DNA from: Clostridium thermarum | GTDB taxonomy: Bacteria; Bacillota; Clostridia; Clostridiales; Clostridiaceae | Length of the DNA: 64,000 nt | Reading direction: 5' to 3' | Assembly: GCF_006351925.1 (NCBI RefSeq) | Contig: NZ_CP040924.1 | Location: 304,501-368,500 of the forward strand | Program-made: the position numbers and the translations under genes | The notes under the pieces: generated by a model | Told to the model about the DNA's origin: nothing | The model's input: the letters and a program-made list of their open reading frames with translations, nothing else | Database searches by the model: none | Shown: positions 60,990 through 64,000 of the stretch, piece after piece | Layout: every line of letters starts with the position of its first letter | Numbering within the stretch: the stretch's first letter is position 1

Positions 60990-61022
60990 TAATCCACATA
61001 GCAGGATCTATGTGGATTTTTA
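60990..61022 (+). terminator. Terminator of the nitroreductase gene
   Basis: Stem AATCCACATAG / CTATGTGGATT with a 6-nt loop and T5. Confidence 0.88.
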
Positions 61023-61200
61023 ATTAAAGCTGTCGAAAGTAATCACAGGAAAACTGCCAAACAGATAATTACTTGTGAGGTATATTTCACCATACTAAAA
61101 TGTGACAAAAGCTATTTTGCTTCATGGTGTAATGTGATATAATGAAGCTATGATCATAGTAAGCAAAAAGTAAGTAATTGCTCTAGGAGAGGGGATATTT

Positions 61201-62526
61201 ATGGAAAAGACAAAAGGTAAGAAAAATGTTCCTAGTAGAATAAGATCCAAATTGGTGGTGTCTTTATTATTGATTTCTATGATACCGTTGTCAGTAGTTG
61301 TCTTCATCAACTGGAAAGTTATGAAAATAGTTAACGAGGCTCAGTTAATTGAAGAGGCTAAAAGCATAAGAAGTTTAACATTACTTTCTATTGGAATAGT
61401 GTTTATTCTAGCAGTACTTTTTGCGGTACTTATGAGCAAATCAATAGCATCAAATATAAATAAACTGCAGGCTGCCATAAAAAAGGCTGCCAAGGGAGAT
61501 TTGTTGGTAAGAACAGAAATAAAATCAAAGGATGAATTTGGACAACTATCTGATGATTTTAACGAAATGATATCACATTTTGAAAGCTTGATAAAAAACC
61601 TAAAGACTTCTTCCTTTGTAGTGTTTAATATTGCTGAAGTAATGGGTATGATGTCCGGTGAAATAAATACCGCTGCCAGTGAGGCAGCCTTAACGGTGAC
61701 CCAATTGGCCCAAGGCAGCATGGAGCAGGCAAAGGATATAGGTCACAGCGTTGAATCATTGGGAGTTTTAGCATCAAATATAGATAATATCGAATCCTTA
61801 GCTGCAACAATTGAAAACATGTCTGTAGAAGCAAACAAGCTTAGTGAAAGCGGATTAAAGGTTATGGAAGTGCTTTTACAAAAAACTAAGGAAGGAAATA
61901 TACAGACAGAAAATGTTTCATCAGTAGTTATGGATATGAATAAGTCCAGTGAGGAAATTGGATTAATCACAAATACCATAAATAATATTGCAGATCAAAC
62001 CAATTTGCTGGCCTTAAATGCTGCCATTGAAGCTGCCAGGGCCGGTGAAGCGGGAAAGGGCTTTGCGGTAGTGGCAGAGGAGATTAGAAAACTGGCAGAA
62101 CAATCTACTGTAGCAACAAAGCAAATTCAAGAATTGATTAACATGATAAATGCTAAATCAAATTTAGCTGCAGAAGCCATAGGTGAAACTAAGGTTGCTG
62201 TAGAAGCTCAAAATCAATCCGTTGCTGAGAGTATGAGATTGTTTGAGAGCATTTCTCAAGCCATTCGAAAATTGCAGAATGAAATAATCGGTACAAGAAC
62301 AGCCATAAATGAAACCAAACAAAAGAAAGATGAAATATTGGTTAGAATGCAGAATATTTCTGCAGTGGCTGAAGAGTCTTCAGCCAGCGCGGAAGAGGTT
62401 GCTGCAGCAACAGAAGAAGTTTCAGCTACAATAGGTGAGTTTGCCAATGCTGCCGGCCAATTAAAGGAAGTTTCAGATAGCCTGGAAGCTGAAATTGGTA
62501 AGTTTATAGTTGGGGAAGATAAGTAG
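61201..62526 (+). CDS. Methyl-accepting chemotaxis protein without a sizeable sensor domain
   Basis: 441 residues. TM1 (about 17-37) and TM2 (about 62-82) are separated by only about 25 residues outside, so there is almost no extracytoplasmic sensor. HAMP lies at about 83-135 ('[29 protein letters not shown]'). The signalling domain follows, with the tip '[40 protein letters not shown]' (about 262-301). Compared with usual 570-670-residue receptors it is short. Strong ribosome site GGAGAGGGG. Confidence 0.92.
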   Translation: MEKTKGKKNVPSRIRSKLVVSLLLISMIPLSVVVFINWKVMKIVNEAQLIEEAKSIRSLTLLSIGIVFILAVLFAVLMSKSIASNINKLQAAIKKAAKGDLLVRTEIKSKDEFGQLSDDFNEMISHFESLIKNLKTSSFVVFNIAEVMGMMSGEINTAASEAALTVTQLAQGSMEQAKDIGHSVESLGVLASNIDNIESLAATIENMSVEANKLSESGLKVMEVLLQKTKEGNIQTENVSSVVMDMNKSSEEIGLITNTINNIADQTNLLALNAAIEAARAGEAGKGFAVVAEEIRKLAEQSTVATKQIQELINMINAKSNLAAEAIGETKVAVEAQNQSVAESMRLFESISQAIRKLQNEIIGTRTAINETKQKKDEILVRMQNISAVAEESSASAEEVAAATEEVSATIGEFANAAGQLKEVSDSLEAEIGKFIVGEDK

Positions 62527-62533
62527 ATTTATT

Positions 62534-62561
62534 TAGCAGGGGATTGAAACCCTGCTCTTTT
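62534..62561 (+). terminator. Terminator of the chemoreceptor gene
   Basis: Stem AGCAGGG / CCCTGCT around GATTGAAA-type loop, then CTTTTATT. Confidence 0.85.
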
Positions 62562-62757
62562 ATTGTATAAATTTTGCACTGTTTACTATTAGTAATGCCT
62601 TTTTCGCAGTAAAAGCGAAGGGACTATATAAAGAGAGCCTTGGTAAGGAAGCAGAGGAGAATTAAAATTCTGCCTTAATGGCATATGATGTCATCATGCT
62701 TGCATATAGAGCATGCCTACGATAATACTGAAGTAATCCTTAAGGGGTTACTTTTTT
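62562..62757 (+). ncRNA. Candidate small RNA ending at a terminator antisense to a peptide gene
   Basis: No open frame with a ribosome site. The region has stem-loops (62690-62715, GCATGC arms) and ends in a strong intrinsic terminator AGTAATCCTTAAGGGGTTACT followed by T6 (62732-62757). The terminator overlaps the last codons of the convergent 32-residue peptide gene, so a plus-strand transcript here would be antisense to its 3' end. Expression is not shown; the 5' end is unknown. It could alternatively be a long leader or merely a terminator for the upstream region. Confidence 0.35.
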
Positions 62758-62846
62758 CTTTTGTCTGTTATAATCATGATAGCCATTGCAAGAAGAAGCG
62801 CAATTGGAATTCCAAAAGCAGCGATATAGGGGATTATATCTATCAT
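62748..62846 (-). CDS. 32-residue hydrophobic peptide, possible membrane toxin or small subunit
   Basis: ATG 62846 preceded by AGAGGAGCTAGCTTT. Peptide: short polar start 'MIDIIPYI', a hydrophobic segment 'AAFGIPIALLLAMAIMII' and a basic end 'TDKRKK'. Size, one TM segment and charged tail resemble type I toxins (BsrG, TxpA, Fst) but also small subunits such as KdpF or CydX. The ribosome site is inside an 11-bp inverted repeat (62857-62867 with 62908-62918), which could hide it in a longer transcript. TATAAT-like promoter element in between. Confidence 0.55.
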   Translation of the reverse strand: MIDIIPYIAAFGIPIALLLAMAIMIITDKRKK

Positions 62847-62924
62847 AAAGCTAGCTCCTCTTATGAAAAATTATATAAGTTATTATTTTACAAAAATAAT
62901 AAATGTATTCATAAGAAGCTTTTA

Positions 62925-63000
62925 GAAATTAAGAATTAAGAATGACAGTGAAAATTCAGCTCCGCTAAATTTCGTCCATCATTCTTAATTTTTAAATCGT
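62925..63000. repeat. Palindromic intergenic repeat (aattaagaatt / aattcagctccgct)
   Basis: 'aaattaagaattaagaatgaca' faces 'tcattcttaattttta', enclosing 'aattcagctccgctaaattt', an inverted relative of the unit at 5424-5443 and 3834-3925. Confidence 0.6.
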
Positions 63001-63045
63001 AAGCATGTTTTGGTGTTAACCAAACCTATTTAATTAATAATACTC

Positions 63046-63810
63046 TTACTTCTTATACACTATGCCTCCGGTAGCTTGATGGGTAGCGGTAACGGTTACC
63101 TCACAAATCTGTACATGCTCCGGTACAGAAGCGGTATATAGAATGATGTCTGCTATATCCTCTGCAGTAAGAGGCTTGATACCTTCATAAACCTTGGCGG
63201 CTTTTTCAACATCTCCACGGAATCTAACTACGCTGAAGTTGGTTTCCACCAGACCGGGCTGAATATTGGTTACTCTGATAGGTGTTTCAACTATGTCCAT
63301 TCTTAAGCCATCGCTTATGAATTTTACAGCGGCCTTAGTTGCACAGTACACAGCACCGCCAGGGTAGGCAGCAACACCTGCTAAGGAGCCAAGATTTATA
63401 ACATGACCTCTTTGATTTTTTACCATGGTGGGAACTACCTTTCTGGTGAGGTATAAAAGTCCTTTGATATTAGTATCAATTACAACATCAAATTCATCCA
63501 ATTTTCCATCCTGAACCTTTTCAAGACCTTGGGCCAAGCCGGCGTTGTTTACAAGGATATCTATATTCTTCAATTCTTTAGGTATGCTGTCAAATACAGC
63601 ATCTATGGCATGCTTATCTCTTACATCAAGTTCATACGTATAGACCCTGGTATGATAGTTCTCCTCCAGCTCTTTCTTCAATTCATTGAGTTTAACTATA
63701 TTTCTTGCACATAGCAGCAGTACAGCGCCTTCCTTTGCAAAACGCCTGGCTGTTGCCTCACCGATACCACTGCTGGCACCACTGATAAAAACTATTTTAT
63801 CCTTAATCAT
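63046..63810 (-). CDS. Short-chain dehydrogenase/reductase (YdfG-like)
   Basis: 254-residue NAD(P)H-dependent oxidoreductase. Cofactor motif 'ISGASSGIGEATARRFAKEG' (9-28), 'ILVNNAGLAQG' (about 85-95), catalytic Ser in 'INLGSLAG', catalytic 'YCATKAAV' (Tyr-x3-Lys, about 155-162) and 'NIQPGLVETNFS'. Closest in style to the YdfG 3-hydroxy acid dehydrogenase group, but the substrate is not certain. Ribosome site AAGGGGTGTAAAAAA. Confidence 0.9.
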   Translation of the reverse strand: MIKDKIVFISGASSGIGEATARRFAKEGAVLLLCARNIVKLNELKKELEENYHTRVYTYELDVRDKHAIDAVFDSIPKELKNIDILVNNAGLAQGLEKVQDGKLDEFDVVIDTNIKGLLYLTRKVVPTMVKNQRGHVINLGSLAGVAAYPGGAVYCATKAAVKFISDGLRMDIVETPIRVTNIQPGLVETNFSVVRFRGDVEKAAKVYEGIKPLTAEDIADIILYTASVPEHVQICEVTVTATHQATGGIVYKK

Positions 63811-64000
63811 TTTTTTACACCCCTTTTAATACTAATATCATTAAAACTTTATAACCATACTTATATAGCTATAAACATTTTATCAGAATAATATTTATAG
63901 GAAAATGTATTATCCTGTAAAGCTGCCTCTATCAAAAGGAATTCATTAGGATATTATATTGAACTTATAAACTGTCCCAAAGGTTACCAACAAAAGTATA
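63811..64000. other. Window end, promoter region only
   Basis: 190 nt of AT-rich sequence upstream of the SDR gene. No gene start or structure is visible before the window ends. Confidence 0.4.

Noticed and set aside
62580..62757. Riboswitch (cyclic-di-GMP, T-box or similar) before the terminator
   Set aside because: I could not find the conserved core of any class I know, and no plus-strand gene follows the terminator. Kept only as an unassigned RNA candidate.
62685..62939. 84-codon plus-strand open frame
   Set aside because: Low-complexity translation without a ribosome site; the same bases hold a terminator and the minus-strand peptide gene.

Overview
The window looks like chromosomal DNA of a low-GC, spore-forming Clostridia-type Firmicute. 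The evidence is AT-rich intergenic DNA, strong GGAGG-type ribosome binding sites with many TTG and GTG starts, simple hairpin/T-run terminators, a large-type SRP RNA, a GerMN spore-germination lipoprotein, a pyruvate kinase with the extra C-terminal PEP-utiliser domain, an anaerobe-type OPT transporter and several ECF sigma, chemoreceptor and cyclic-di-GMP genes. Most genes are housekeeping or accessory chromosomal genes. I see no prophage, no CRISPR array and no tRNA gene.

Layout. 1-1535 is the 5' half of an IS66-family insertion sequence on the minus strand (tnpA, tnpB and the start of tnpC, cut by the window edge). 2-12 kb holds pyruvate kinase, a YhhN-type membrane protein, a DUF1540 peptide, a glutaredoxin with operator-like palindromes, a GerMN lipoprotein, the DbpA/YxiN helicase, a TRM11-like methylase, an AI-2E-type permease and an M29 aminopeptidase. 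12-22 kb holds a P-loop kinase-like protein, a PilJ-type/GAF/HD-GYP protein, a repeat protein with a premature amber stop, a DUF3298-type lipoprotein, an ECF sigma/anti-sigma pair, a GAF-GGDEF protein, a LysM protein and UppP. 21.8-29.5 kb has two transport systems: a cobalamin-binding protein translationally coupled to a MacB/FtsX-type ABC transporter, and an AraC regulator divergent from a heterodimeric ABC exporter with an asymmetric pair of ATP sites.

29.8-48.6 kb contains a NUDIX hydrolase, a broken HAAS-type membrane protein, a TipA-like MerR regulator with its operator-promoter and an internal start, uracil-DNA glycosylase, the SRP RNA, a Cof-type HAD phosphatase, a LacI-like-sensor/GGDEF fusion, a VanY-type peptidase with a repetitive N-terminal half, an OPT transporter with a PqqD-like partner, a glycerol-1-phosphate dehydrogenase-like enzyme, a second ECF sigma factor, a chemoreceptor, a tandem pair of membrane-anchored Mrr-like proteins and a threonine aldolase.

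48.6-52.4 kb is a decaying stretch: two ORF fragments, an ABC ATPase with a stop at codon 5, its permease with a stop 12 codons before the natural end, and a MATE gene that has lost its N terminus at a palindromic repeat abutting a HAD-phosphatase fragment. 52.7-58.6 kb is an intact oppABCDF oligopeptide importer operon. The end carries a class B sortase, a 5'-truncated chemoreceptor, a nitroreductase, a chemoreceptor with almost no sensor domain, a 32-residue hydrophobic peptide gene in an arrangement reminiscent of type I toxin-antitoxin loci, and an SDR oxidoreductase.

Dispersed intergenic repeats recur throughout: 'tactcattactcatt' units, 'aattcagcggagctgaattt' palindromes, and two REP-like families (GGTGCCAGGCACC and GGGAC...GTCCC). 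Several lie beside broken genes. All functional calls come from reading the sequence; no database search was run.
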